Positions 1 to 11,557 of a stretch of DNA of 64,000 nucleotides are shown one piece after another (position 1 is the stretch's first letter; each line of letters starts with the position of its first letter). Both the position numbers and the translations under genes were made by a program. Below the pieces are notes generated by a model. That model was not told where the DNA came from. It did not search any database and saw only the letters and a list, made by a program, of their open reading frames with translations. The DNA is from Synchiropus splendidus (taxonomy: Eukaryota; Chordata; Actinopteri; Syngnathiformes; Callionymidae): contig NC_071334.1 in NCBI RefSeq assembly GCF_027744825.2, forward strand, positions 27,729,937 to 27,793,936. Reading direction: 5' to 3'.

Positions 1-1306
1 CATTAAAACTGCTGTACTTTACTCAACATTCTCAAGCGCTTTACTTTCACCAAACTATGGTATCGTAAATATAGTTTACTGTAAGGATTTCGGCAATAAA
101 GTTGTTGGTAAAACCAAATTCACAGGCAGTGAATGTATTCCACACAAAAACAAAATTGCTCAAAGCTTGTATTGACTTTGGCCTGTGGTAGAACAACAAA
201 CACGAGCATCAGGAAGCCTCTGGGTGAAGAGAGTGTGAATAAAAACTAATTTCAAGGATGACAGGCCGCACGTGTTTACCTGTCCCTAATCAGCCCACTG
301 CAGCAGTGTTGTCCTTGTAGTCGGGCAAACACAGTGTCCGTCTGGATGAGTCAATCAAATGCCAAATGTAACAATAGCTAACCTTTGCTTTTGGCCATGG
401 CTGAATTAGAGGTGAAAAAAAGAAAAGCACGAAAATCAGAGTTGATGGACACAGGACTCAAAAGATACATAATGATAACTGAAGGAGAGGAGCTCGGTTA
501 ATCTTTCCACATGGCCGACCAACACTGGGATTCAGCAGAGGTGTGACTTGTCTGCGTTGTGTTTCCTTGTTAGCGGAGTACAACGCAGAAGACTCAAACA
601 GCAATATGATCAGACGTGGTCGACAGACCCTGTACATTTTGACAGACAATAAGACAAGCCTATGGTAATGAGAATTGCTACATGCTAAGCCAGATGTGGC
701 TTAAAAAAGGGCCACGCCAAGTTTGGATGATTTGACAGTCAGTAGCACCACATGTTAAGCCATCCTCTCACAACTGGTCAGTTGGTGGGCCAGATGCCTC
801 CTGGAGACCTTTATGTCTGTCTGAGTCTAAACATGGAGAGCCGTACGGCACTAACTGGGTCTCATTTCAATGAAGTGAAATAGTGAAGTCAATATCTATG
901 CTATTAAGTTATATATCAGGGTGAGGGTCTGTTTGTTTATTCATTTGTTTGGAAACGATGCACATATCAAATCATTGGGCTAACTTGGAAATGATTTGAT
1001 TTTGGTGGTGTTCTGTAGGTTCGTGTGGATTTATAAACATAAAGAACTCCCTATTTATTTTTACCGTGAAGAAATGCACATCACATGATGGTCGCATGAC
1101 CATTTCAGTTAAAACAAGCAGAAACTGGACATTTTGATTCAATAAAAGACAACATACAATTGCCTCACAGTAATAAATCATCTTTCACGTGGTTAAGGTG
1201 ACAAAGTTTGGATTGATCAAGCGTATGAGTGTTTCTCATTCACTCCATGAAGATTAGCCTCTTCTTCACTTCTCTCATGTGTCTTATTGGTACTCCGTAG
1301 CGCTAG

Positions 1307-1319
1307 TGCCATCTGCTGT
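1307..1319 (-). promoter_or_regulatory. Possible CTCF-type motif, near match
   Basis: Read on the minus strand, this 13-mer fits the CTCF core CCASYAGRKGGCR except at its first base. A single motif in 64 kb can arise by chance, so this is weak evidence. It points in the opposite direction to the stronger site near 12.88 kb, and the FATS gene lies between the two. Confidence 0.25.
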
Positions 1320-2189
1320 CCGTTTGAATGTCTAACTCAAAAGATGATGAAATATGTGGAGGGTTAATGATTTTGGGTTTTACAAATGTTCTACATTGTT
1401 TTATTGTCCATTCTATTAAACCACCTTATGATGTGGGAGTTTGGGAATTCATCAACAATGCCTGTTTTATTTATAAGCCATAGACAAAATAATGCGTTTG
1501 TCCTGTTTTGTTTCTCCTCTTGATGGATGATAGAATTATAGAATCTAGGTTTCATTCATTTGGAGTTGGGTTTTGGCATGTCCAACTTCATAGGGAAAAG
1601 TGCTAATAATGGGCAGAAATTATAAGATTGGCCGTTCACTCTGCTTTTTTCAAGACAAAATCTTGACCGCACTATATGCACTGTTTCATAAGAAATATCA
1701 CATAATGATTAATAATTGAAAAATGTCATTAGAATGTCAGCAATGTTAGCCCACTGAGGTTTCTGACAGTGTTGAACTTCTTGTGCTTGTTGATGATGCT
1801 GTGGACTGTTGACACAGGGAGATCAGACTGCTTTGATATGACCATGTCACCTTTTCTTCTGATGCTCCTTCGGTCGCTAGCAAAGTGCGCGGCCATAGTG
1901 GACTGCATGAGTGCAGAACAAATGTAACTTAGCTGCTTGACTCAGCACTTTCGTCACCGTGGCAAACGAGACCTCATGACCTCATGTCGACCTAATGACC
2001 AGCATGTCGACCGGGATTAACAAAGTTTACTTTCCATTATAGATTTTTTTTTGTCAATCGCACTGAACAGAAGCACGTGGCAATACCAGCATATTTGGCA
2101 CTGGTTGACTTCTAAGTACGGCCATGTTAGTGTCAATAAGTTAGTGTCAATAAGTCAGCTTTTATTTAGAATTATTGAATTTTATTTGG

Positions 2190-2218
<29 letters not shown>
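2190..2218. repeat. (TA)n/(CA)n microsatellite
   Basis: About 24 bp of alternating TA runs directly into a short ACACAC stretch. It is a simple dinucleotide repeat typical of fish non-coding DNA. Confidence 0.9.
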
Positions 2219-2220
<2 letters not shown>

Positions 2221-3048
2221 CACTAACACTGATATGTACATATCAGTGACATTTCCTGGCTCTCAAAACAAAACTGCACCTTGTGTGATCCTGACAAGTT
2301 TAAAGTGCACTTCACCTAAGCAGTTCCATTAAGTAAATATGTAGTTGATCACCTTTTAAACAGAACACCTCATCTACATTAACATTCCAATCACTCTTTC
2401 TTTTTTTTCTTTTTAAGAGCGGTGTTGTCACCACCTAAGTAGCTTTCAACAGGCAGTTGGCGCTAGATCTTGTGAATTTATGAGCCCTCGGACATGCAAC
2501 CCGATTTTCCCTCAGTTAACACTCAGCCACATTGGGTTGCTCATCCTAGCTCTGCTTTGAATGAAAAAAAAAAGGTATTTCAGTACAGGCTCACCTTCAA
2601 GCAGGCGAATCCTGCACTTGATCCGTGGGTTGATTATTTTTAAACGCAAAGAAGGTGATAAGTGACAGCAGACGTACATCTCCTAAGAAGCATCTTGATG
2701 TTTTTCAGAGTTAAAAACAATTTGCAAAGTGATGTTATTTTTACCTGCGTCTTGTTTTTTGCACTTAAAAACACCTTATTAGCTGCAAGTGATGGACCTG
2801 TCGCCCTGGAAACAGCGGCAGGAGGAAATACTTTCTGGCCAGTTACTGGGGGAGATATAGTCACCAACTGTTGGGGTTTCAAGCGTTTCATGTGGGTGTG
2901 GAGAAATGGCTCTGAGGCCGGTTTGCAGAGTCACGTGTCAACATTCATTATTGACATTGTCAATATTGCCATGCAGTTAAAGGAACACAACATGTAGGAG
3001 GTGGTTTTAACAGGATCGTGCCTGTGGTTGTTTTGCCTCGATACATAG

Positions 3049-3140
3049 GTACTGAGGTGGGGAGAAGTGACTCCAGACACGGCGCCACTAGTGGAAGGAC
3101 ATGGCTGACACCGGATCAAGGATCTACTATAGTTAAACAG
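3049..3140 (+). CDS. Candidate upstream coding exon of the FATS-like gene
   Basis: The segment is bounded by a pyrimidine-containing acceptor ending in tag and by a good donor (cag|gtaaat). In the frame that joins phase 0 to the 4008 exon it has no stop and reads roughly TEVGRSDSRHGATSGRTWLT followed by PDQGSTIVKQ. This would give a continuous TIVKQ/VPEKQ junction. I do not recognise the peptide, and the same stretch has an ATG frame that stops just before the donor, so it could be a 5' untranslated exon or chance. Alternative: the coding region begins in an exon outside this window. Confidence 0.35.
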
Positions 3141-4007
3141 GTAAATGTCTGCATCCTCTTTCTCCTCCTCTTTGCCTAACATCCTGCTGCAAACGGCAAG
3201 AAGAGCTTTACACTTGAGCTTTTTGGTTTATTTTTCGGGGCAAGGATGAATTCAAAATTTGTCTCGTATCTGTCAGGGACTTAATACACACGTTATTACC
3301 TAGAAGAAACATTCATCTATGGCAACTATGGCACTCCATATCTGATGGTCAACCACAGACCAACATATCTCACATTTTGCAAAATGTAATGTGGAGCAAT
3401 AATGAGCTGTGTGAAGGCTTTTGATGATACTTTGCCTTAGCATTGGTAAGAAATACTCGTATTAGTATTGATCAAATGTAATGTCATATTATAAAAAGTT
3501 TCAGTGTATGTTGTCTTATAATGACAAGATTGAACAAAACTTTTTTTGCTGTGCCGTTATTGAAGGGTTTGGGGCTTGCACAAGCAGATGCAATCTTTGT
3601 GGTTATAGCTTTTCGTTCGTATCAAAGATAGAGCCTGATTGTTATTCAGAGGGGGGTCAGTCACACTGTGTGCTGGATGATGCCTTTGGTGCAGCTAAAA
3701 CGTCTTCAGTGTCGTACACAGGGGTAGTCATCTGACTTCAGAAAAAACAGCGAGGCCTTAAGGGACAGTAATGGCAGCTGATCTGTGACTAAAATATAAC
3801 ATCAGACGGCACCGTTGCTCTCTTTTCTCCATTCATCACCTAATAAGCAGATGACAGGATGGAGGGTAGGATTGTGTATCATTTCTTTTATTGTCAAGAT
3901 TAATAGCTGAACAGCCCACTTGAGACATTAGCGACAACACAAGGGTGCGATGAAGTTCACATGCATAATTAAGACCATTTATCACATTAAATCTCCTTTA
4001 TCCACAG

Positions 4008-5106
4008 GTGCCAGAGAAGCAATGCTCTACTTATCATGAAGTCAACAAACCTGTGGGTTGGCAAGCTCTGAGGAGAGGCTTTAAAATCAGCCGACAGCCA
4101 AGTGTCACAACAGCCAGTCCAGCTGCAGCGTCCAGTTTAGACCAGCAGAAGGAGCGTCAGTGTACAGACGAACCCAACAAGTCCCCTGCCCTCCTGCAGT
4201 CACCAGTTAGTCCAGTGTCACAGACATCTCTCCGCAGTGGTCAGCCGTTAAGAGCTACGGGTCCAGTTTGTGTGTCCAACAGCGGCTCAGCTGTGACTAC
4301 CATTGTACCCCAACGCAAAGGCAGTTTCTCCTCCATCACCATTAGTTCAAGAAAGGTCAGCCGATCAGCCAGTCTACCTGGATCGGACAGCTCTTGCTAT
4401 AAAAACTCAGATTCTAATTCCCAGAAGTTCACCATGCAGAGAAATGCTACCATAGTTAAAGTGACGGAGCAAAGGACCATTGAGGAAAGAGTTCCACCAC
4501 TGAATTCTTTGGACACAGTGGTTCAGAGAAGAAAGGCAACTATAATCAAAGTGACCGAGCACAGGGAAAGCTACAGTCCAGCCAGCGGTAGAAATGGTAC
4601 CAGGCACCCTGCCTACAGACACAGCTATACAGAAGGCAGCCACAACAATATACAGAGTAATGCTGCAGTACCGTATCACAGAGTGGACTTCTCAGAGAAG
4701 TCAAGCGACTCTGTAGCACCATACTCCCCAGGGCTGGTAAAAAACAGTGACCGACTGCACACATCCACCATCAGTGTTTTTGTCAACAACCCTCCGGCAA
4801 TCGCTGCACCAGTAAGAGAAGTCACTCCAAGCCCAATGAGATCAGCAAGACCTGCTAGCTGCTACGGCAGTGTGTTGGAGCCACAAACCGAGCATGGTAA
4901 ACATCCTCTTGTCAGGAAATGGAGCTTTGAAGCCCCTGAAGTTACAAGCAATCCTGAGAACCCTGGAAGAAATTTTGTCAAATCTGAAGCGAGTCCAGTG
5001 GTGGTCGACGGAACCTCCACTTACCAACGTGACAAACCATTCTTACCTCAGACAGATGACGTGCTGAAGAGATCATCTCCAAACCTGACTCCTGTCAAGG
5101 TTTCAG
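4008..5106 (+). CDS. c10orf90: FATS-like large coding exon
   Basis: The acceptor is tccacag before 4008. The exon is open for 366 codons plus one base and begins VPEKQCSTYHEVNKPVGWQA. Two donors are possible: aag|gtttca at 5099 or cag|gtcggt at 5106. Only the 5106 donor keeps the frame into the next exon (G+AT gives Asp, then PQTPQSPEDILALNAAAV), so I chose it although GTCGGT is weak. The region is rich in Ser, Pro and Lys/Arg with few hydrophobic runs, and carries the duplicated ATI(V/I)KVTE(Q/H)R element. A KWSFEAPE segment lies near the end. Confidence 0.85.
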
Positions 5107-8100
5107 GTCGGTTCTTCCAACACTCATTCTGTGTACACAAAGGCTTGTCTATAAACAATTCTTGTGTTTGTTTGTCAGTGAGGTCATGCAAGACGGCTTT
5201 CAACTTCATCTTTGGCGGGTCACATTCATTTCAGTTCTGATTTGCACAATACAAAATACATAGATAATGAAATCATGACGGAATTACTGCTCCAGATGAA
5301 TATTGCTTTTTGTTTTGGGCAGCTCAAAAACTAGGAATTCTGACCCTCCTGCGCATGGACTGAAGACCAAAATTTGTATTAATCAATGTTGATGGTGGGT
5401 CTGGTATCTAAAAGTGGAATGTCTGTTTGACGCCCAGAATTCTTCTGATGCCACGAGAGCATGTTATACATTTCCTTTTTGAAATATGAAGTGATTTTTA
5501 GAGAATGGAAACTATCGTGTTGAACTTTCCATCAGCTTAACCATGAGACATAATGTAAGACACCAGCATCAATTTCACCACTTCACAATCACAACACAAA
5601 ATACAGATCAAAACCACAATGCAAGATTGGAAGAGATAGGTGTCAAACCTGTTGTATTTATTCATTTCTGAAGCCTCTCATTGTGGGTTTGATAAGTTTG
5701 AAACACTCTTTGTGTGTTGTCATCTCTGCGTGTTCTTCTGTCACATTCATTAGCAGTGTCAATAAGCCACCGAGGCTGAAGAATATCTTTTTAAGTTAGC
5801 CTTTAATGTAGTCAAGCTCAAAGTGAAAGTCCCTCTCCGTGAGGGGGTATGAAAGTCAACATTATTATTATCTATTTTCTCTTTCAGATCCCCAAACACC
5901 TCAGTCTCCAGAGGACATTCTTGCCCTCAATGCGGCAGCTGTCATCGCCAGTATCAAACAGCTCAGCAGTCAGAGGAAGAAAACAAATCTGATCAGTTCT
6001 GAGAGGGACTCCAACGCATCGCCCAGGGGAAATATTGGTATCATTGCTCCCACATTCCCTCAGAAGTCCCATTAACTAAATCCACCACCATCACCGGAGC
6101 TCCATGCATGAGTTTCTAATCTCTTACTAAATCAATAAAGATTGAATTCTTCCTGCATGCCGTGCCTTTTTGGAATCCTACATTGCGTGTTGTTTTTCTG
6201 CATTCTCTGATGACAGTGCTAGTTCAGGCATGTTAAACCAAAATCAGGTGCCAGTGTGATTCAATTTGATTTCCCTGTAGTGACACATGAGGGGAAATGT
6301 GTGAAGATCCAGCAAAGTCAGGCCCAGAGACGTCTGCCTCACGCTACATTTGTACCCCTGAACAATCAAAGCTCGGGTGAAACTCTCTCTCTCCAGGTGA
6401 GTCTGGGGTCAAGCAGGATAATTGGACCAACATGTCATTGCTGTATTGAACATCTTTCCTGACATGCAGCAGTAACTGCTAATTACTGCTTAAAGAGTTG
6501 TTGAACAAAGGTGAATGCAAGGATGATGTTACTGTGCCACACTTCCTCTATGCAGAGGTGCAACAAATCAATGACAGGCGAGGGGGCGGGGCCTATTTCT
6601 GTGCCCCACAAGTGAACACCTTCATTTTGATCCCACTGCAGCATACTTCTCTCTAAAAAATAAAACAGGGCAAGTTCAGAGAGGAGATAGAATAACAATG
6701 ACAATAACAACCTACAATCTACAGTTTACAATTAAAACACACAGTGGAATACTGGAGCGATTGTACCTGTCAATTTGTCTCTCTGATTGTGGCAGCAGAG
6801 TTTGCAGGTTTGAATGGCTGCCATGAAAAAACTTGAATGTGATTTTAGATAGTTTGCCTTTGGCTTCCTTTTCTCCGAGTGTTTGCACTTAGTCACACCA
6901 CTTTTCTCTAGATACGTTCCATTCATGTTTGGCTGATGACAGCATGATCGATACCCAGAATCCACCAGGGGACATGTCAACTATCCACTTTGTAAATGAA
7001 AATGAAGTAATATCATCTCAGTGAGAGTAGTCAGTCATATAGCAGAGTATTTCATTCAGTATTTTAAACCCATCTGTATAATTCTTGACTAAATGTTTAC
7101 GTTATTACAAGGTTATTATGGTTAATGAAAACTAACTGAGAAAAATGAAAACTAGAATTGTAAATCATTCTTGTTCGCTGATATAAAATAAATAAAAATG
7201 AAAGTTTTTCATAAAGAGATAATTGAAACTATATTGTTTGTGAACCAAGCCTGACTGGACTGTAGCAGTCTGCATGAGTGGCCTGCATATAACTCAGTGT
7301 TTATGAAAAAACTAAGTTCCACAACCGCTCCACAAGCCCTCCCGATGGTCTGCCACTGTAGCCTACAGACAGCTAGACCGACCTGGCACAATGTTCTGGA
7401 AATGTCCAGCCTCTGGTGAAGGAGTAGCTTGGGGTTCGCTCTCAAGTGTGTGAAGGGTCAAATAGCATTCAATGAAGTAGTAGATCAGTTAGGGTGCCGA
7501 ATGTGCAGGACACAGTATAAGTATTTTCTGAGGACAGAGTGCAAGCTGACTTTTGCTCCTCCCTTAAATCCATGTTGAGAGATGTAGCAGTTGAAGTGGG
7601 AAAATTTGTCAAGTGATGACACACATTGACAGGTTGCCAATCTATGACAAGGCACATACAAACCGACAACCACTCACTCAACCATTTAGAGTCATCCACA
7701 ATCCCCTGACTTTATTTGGATACGGGGAGGAACTGCCTCATGCTGGATTTAAACACACAACATTCTTAATATGAGGCAGCGCTACCAACCTATCCACCAT
7801 GTTGCCTGTCCTATTACTTTGTTAATACAAGTATTGGAGAGGCAGCAAGCCATTTACCAGCAGAGTGAACCAATTTGAGTGAGTCCAGCTCATAAATATT
7901 TTTGGCACATTTACTCTCAAATCTCTACAGGAAGCTCTGAGGAGGTCCAGACCTCACTTCATCACCCGCTCCCAGACCAGAGTCCAGAAGGTGGAGCGAC
8001 GTGCACAAGAGAGGAGGGAGCGAGCCAAGATGGCCAAGCCCCAAAGGAAGTGGGAGCGCCATGCCAGGACCCCCTCCCTCCATGGTAGTGAGGCAGTGGT

Positions 8101-9332
8101 CATGTTTGGCAGTTTTTCAGAGGAAAATAACAGACCACACACAACCTTAAATTGAGTGAAATGAAACAAGGCCAGTAAATCAATATTTCATAAGATTATT
8201 ACACCTGTATTCAATTGAAGAATCCAACATTGAAACAGAAACTAAAAACTAATTTTACTGTGAAGTTAAAGTCTGTTACAGTCATTTTTGATAGCTGCTG
8301 GTAACTAGTGAGTAACCCTCATGTACCATGAGGCTCTTCTGTCAGTGTTCAGATCCAGCTGCAGCACACCAGTGTTTTTTGTAGTGCACTCTGTCCCCTA
8401 CTGACATTTTCAGATACTACACCCAAGGCACTTGAAACTGGAAGCCTCTGTATTTCTACTCAGACATAGTATCTTCTAGAGATTTCCACCGAAATCTGTA
8501 TTGACTTGTTTGTTTATTTAAGCTATTGTCCGGAAGCCTACAGAAGCAACCATGAAGCCAGTTCAGTTCACATCCACCTGGTGAGTCAAAGCTCTTTTTT
8601 TTCTTTTCATTTTCACCCAAACTGTCCATGTGCAAACAGGTCAGCCATTTCTGACTTAGTGATTCTGATTCTGCCCTGAAAACTAATAGCTCTAATCATA
8701 AAGAAGAACTGTGTAGGCAAGTCACTTTGAAAGAACTGAAAATGTATGTGATGGGAAGTGCAACAAAAAGTCAAAAGTCATATTTGTTGGGACAGACATT
8801 CTGGTCCTAGTAACAAAGGCGGGAATCACCATCCCTCCTGGTAAAATTTATCTAACACTGGTGCACACTCAGACACCTATGCCTGTATATCCGACATCTC
8901 CAGAGAGAAAAAGCTCTTTCCTCCACTTTTGTTTTGTTTTCCTGCTCCACTTTGGGTTTGTTTTTCCTCCTGGCAGATCCACTTATTGATTATGTCAAAA
9001 TGAAAGTAGAAGAAGAATAAAGGTGTCTGCGTGAGAAATGTGTTCTGCAATGTTGTAACTTTGTACTTCTTTTTTCGTTTGTTTTAAATGCATTAAAATC
9101 TTTCAGGACACGTGAAGACTGCAATAAGAAGTCAGAGGAGGAGAAAGAGAAGAAGAAGAATGAAGCACTTTTGAACAGCAGACAGCGAATAGAGATGTTC
9201 AAAAAGGTGATTCTGCAATTAATACAGCGCCATTGTTTTTCTGAATGTGCACTTTTTACAGAAGAGAAGCTCAATATAACCCCATTCACATTTCTCAAGG
9301 TGTTCACTTCTGTATTCACGAGTGGAACTTGA
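4008..9332 (+). CDS. c10orf90: FATS / C10orf90-like protein with C-terminal ALMS motif (spliced, six exons)
   Basis: Coding exons at 4008-5106, 5888-6037, 6281-6396, 7931-8084, 8523-8580 and 9107-9332 join without frame breaks into about 600 codons. The first two thirds is low-complexity, Ser/Pro/Thr-rich and probably disordered. It holds two related segments (ATIVKVTEQR near residue 147 and ATIIKVTEHR near 177). The C-terminal part from about residue 456 is a basic, charged helix starting EALRRSRPHFITRSQTRVQK and ending FKKVILQLIQR. This matches the ALMS motif shared by ALMS1, CEP295/KIAA1731 and C10orf90, which is linked to centrosomes. C10orf90 (FATS) is described in mammals as a p53/p21-pathway regulator. 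The identification rests on the ALMS motif, the overall size and the adjacent adam12 gene; ALMS1 and CEP295 are far larger. The N-terminus is not settled, because the 4008 exon begins at a splice acceptor without an ATG. Confidence 0.8.
5107..5887 (+). other. FATS-like intron (781 bp)
   Basis: Non-coding sequence between two in-phase exons. It is AT-rich and I see no repeat family or RNA gene in it. Reading through the donor would give a frame that stops at about 5240, so an intron-retained short form is formally possible. Confidence 0.75.
5888..6037 (+). CDS. c10orf90: FATS-like coding exon
   Basis: The acceptor is a strong pyrimidine tract ending ctttcag and the donor is ttg|gtatca. The exon encodes DPQTPQSPEDILALNAAAVI followed by ASIKQLSSQRKK and a Ser-rich tail. 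It enters with two bases of a codon and leaves with one, matching both neighbours. The EDILALNAAAVIASIK stretch is likely an amphipathic helix and looks like the most constrained part of the central region. Confidence 0.85.
6281..6396 (+). CDS. c10orf90: FATS-like coding exon
   Basis: The acceptor is ttccctgtag and the donor a consensus cag|gtgagt. It reads VTHEGKCVKIQQSQAQRRLP then HATFVPLNNQSSGETLSLQ, ending in phase 0 so that it joins directly to the ALMS-motif exon. No motif is recognised in it. Confidence 0.85.
6397..7930 (+). other. FATS-like intron (1.5 kb)
   Basis: Intron between the 6281 exon and the ALMS-motif exon. The last part carries a decayed LINE/SINE-type 3' fragment (7600-7806). 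The rest shows no gene; minus-strand frames here are short and lack any recognisable domain. Confidence 0.75.
7600..7806 (+). repeat. Decayed fish LINE2/SINE-type 3' fragment
   Basis: The order of phrases matches a very common teleost retroposon consensus: a 'ttgacaggttgccaatctat' start, then a cluster of short ca-rich words, 'catttagagtcatcc', 'ggaggaactg', and an end resembling 'gaggcagcgctaccaacc...ccaccatgttgcc'. Many substitutions show that it is old. The family name is uncertain, and a database search would settle it. Confidence 0.6.
7931..8084 (+). CDS. c10orf90: FATS-like exon with start of ALMS motif
   Basis: The acceptor is atctctacag and the donor ttg-type catg|gtagtg. The exon encodes EALRRSRPHFITRSQTRVQK then VERRAQERRERAKMAKPQRK and WERHARTPSLHG. 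The F-I-x-R-S-Q-x-R-V-x-x-(V/L)-E signature followed by an Arg/Glu/Gln-rich helix is the hallmark opening of the ALMS motif. This is the most diagnostic exon in the gene. Confidence 0.9.
8523..8580 (+). CDS. c10orf90: FATS-like small coding exon
   Basis: A 58-bp exon between a tttatttaag acceptor and a consensus gtgagt donor. It encodes AIVRKPTEATMKPVQFTSTW, with the Ala and Trp codons split by the flanking introns. Phases agree on both sides. It forms the linker inside the ALMS motif region. Confidence 0.85.
9107..9332 (+). CDS. c10orf90: FATS-like terminal coding exon
   Basis: The acceptor is aatctttcag. The exon encodes TREDCNKKSEEEKEKKKNEA then LLNSRQRIEMFKKVILQLIQ and a short hydrophobic tail to a TGA at 9330-9332. 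A GTG ATT after the Lys codons could be mistaken for a donor (aag|gtgatt) at 9206. However, reading through gives FKKVILQLIQR, which fits the usual end of ALMS motifs, so I treat it as the last exon. The alternative is a further 3' exon that I did not find. Confidence 0.7.
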
Positions 9333-9629
9333 GTTACCAGGGGAAGCGAGAAAGCTGTTTGTACTGTACCGTGACCTGACTCTGAAGGCATAGTAGGGTT
9401 GTAGTAGTGGGGACATAATCATGAACCCGTGCAAGCTGCTGTTAAATTGAATTAAATGTGCATGTAGGTTTTCAGTTCAGGCAACCGAATGTTAAAATAG
9501 CCTACATATAAAAGTATAAAGGTAAGGCCTATAATGTACAACTGTCATGTTTATTACCTCAAAAGTTGCTAAGAAAAGTCTTTGTGGCTCCACTTCATCA
9601 ACCTCGAAGTATTTTTTAAAACTATAATG

Positions 9630-9635
9630 AATAAA
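9630..9635 (+). terminator. Candidate polyadenylation signal for FATS-like gene
   Basis: A canonical AATAAA lies about 300 bp after the proposed stop codon, within an A-rich stretch. It is the first clean hexamer downstream of the stop. Confidence 0.5.
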
Positions 9636-10730
9636 AATAAGATATGGAAATTGGCATCATAAGCTTTAAGGTGTCATTGCACTTTTGTATTTAACAATGT
9701 GATTTGAATGTTGTCATGAAATCCAAAATTTGTCTGCATCACACGATGTAGAACCTATGAAAGACATTCAAGCAAGATTCCTCAAGCAAGCGTTTTGTAT
9801 AAGGCCCTACAGTTGTCTAGGACAAACACATCCTCTGTTGGAAAAAAAAAATCACCCTAACAAGTCTCTTTATGTTCTACCGTTTAGTTATTTTGAAGAC
9901 TGCTTTTCTTTGATGAAAAACAAATGTTAGTCTCCATTTAACAAGTTCGAAGAAGCTGAGGAAGTGTTATGAACTGTGACCAAGATGTGTACATAACCCT
10001 CCTAATTACGGACTTTTATGCATCTTTTGAGTCATTATGGACAACAATATTTGAACAGATGGATTTTATGGAGAGCACAAGGCGCATCAGAAGGCAAAAC
10101 AGTATTATGGCTCATCATTCTGATATGTTTGTGACCAGTTAACCCCCAGCTTTTCAAAAGTCCAATAGAAAACGTATTAAAAAAAGAAAGAAAATTTAAG
10201 TCCTCCTAAAGAAAACAGCCCTGCTGATATTTATATTTGCTCGCCAAAAACGTTGAGTAACCATGCTGGTATTTGTGGTCACAATCTGGTTGATGAACCA
10301 ACTTCCTTGGGCCAACTTGGGCGACTGGGCATGAGCCCTTTGCCTTCACTTTGAGACAATAAAATTCCTGATAATCCCGCTCTATTTAATACTTTTCATT
10401 CAGGCTTACAAAAAAAAATTATGTATGTTCTTTTAAAAGAAACAATACATCCAATGTTTCTAATAAGTCCCCTGTAAGGAACTGTGCAAAGTGGAACCCA
10501 TGTGCATGTGGTTTGTGGAGCACAGTGAGACTCACGCGGAACTAAAGGGATGTCGTTTAATGAACACAAAAACAGACTGACAATATACAGAATCAAAGGT
10601 CACCAAACCGAGAGAACACACAAACCTAGTCAAGGAAGAGAATCTGAAATCAGAAGCAAACAGGAGACTCAAGAACATGTATCAAATAAATCAGAAACTG
10701 TTCTGTTGGCACTCGCTCGACAATAATGAC

Positions 10731-11557
10731 ACAAAATTCTAGGGATGCTCTGATCAATCGGTCAATTTCATGATCATTATCGGCCGATTTCAGCTGATCA
10801 CGCGTGACAGCCGGTGCTCTGATGAAGCCCTGCTAGTAGTGATGCCTCCGCCCCTCCCCACTCACTAAGCAGTAGCATCTCTGCTGTAGAGTTTCTTTCA
10901 ATCTGTCATGGAAAATGCTGTGTGGGGAAGCGCCTTCAAATTAAACACGCCATTTAAAGCACCACCACTTGGAGTTTTCTGGACTCATGAAAATGAGACC
11001 GCTGGTTCCTCAGCAGCAGGCTGTTAGTCCAGCTGACGCTTAGCAACATCCGCCGGTCCGAGCATGACATTTGGAATTATAAGAAAAAATTATTCATTTC
11101 ACCAAGCTGGATGACCAGCCTTTCTCAGGTGTCGTTTACGCAGAGACGGAAGCGAAGACGGAAGCCGAGATGTCGCCGTTTTGGAGTCCGGTGCAGGGTT
11201 CATTTGCCACCTGACTCTGAAACTTTTGAAAACAACAGGAGTGGAAACTTTCCTAAATTTTCCCTCTACAGTATGTAAATATTTCACTAGAGATTCACCT
11301 GCGACCTCTCACATCAACTTAAATGTTTTTCAGTTGTCCTTTTGACACAATAATTGCTGCATTCAGCAAAGTTTCTCTATTTTTTCCCAGCTTGAATGAC
11401 GTATATAAAAAAAGAAATGATTTAAAGTTCATTTTCTTCACATCTTACACACAGAAGGTCTCATCATTTTGACTGCAAAATGTCAACTGTGTCAATCCAT
11501 GTGATCGGTATCGGTGATTGGCAGCAAAAATCCTGATAGGAGCATCCCGACAAAATA
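10731..11557 (+). mobile_element. Non-autonomous hAT-like DNA transposon, copy A, with 8-bp target duplication
   Basis: The element spans about 10739-11549. The left end reads agggatgctctgatca and the right end aggagcatccc, imperfect inverted termini followed inward by GATC/ATCGG-rich subterminal sequence. It is flanked by acaaaatt (10731-10738) and acaaaata (11550-11557), a 7/8-matching 8-bp duplication as expected for hAT insertion. No transposase frame is present. A shorter inverted relative lies at 16223-16719. Confidence 0.75.

Larger units (their letters stand above)
1..3048. other. Upstream non-coding sequence (5' side of FATS)
   Basis: No convincing exon was recognised here. The stretch is AT-rich with scattered stop codons in all frames. 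It holds a TA microsatellite near 2190-2213 and a short 14-bp tandem duplication (ttagtgtcaataag) near 2128-2155. It is probably 5' flank or 5' intron of the FATS-like gene, whose true first exon is not identified. Confidence 0.5.

Noticed and set aside
4407..5027. Minus-strand open frames opposite the large FATS exon
   Set aside because: They are shadows of the coding + strand exon.
5099..5100. Alternative FATS donor aag|gtttca
   Set aside because: It would put the next exon in a frame that stops, and would lose the EDILALNAAAVIASIK segment.
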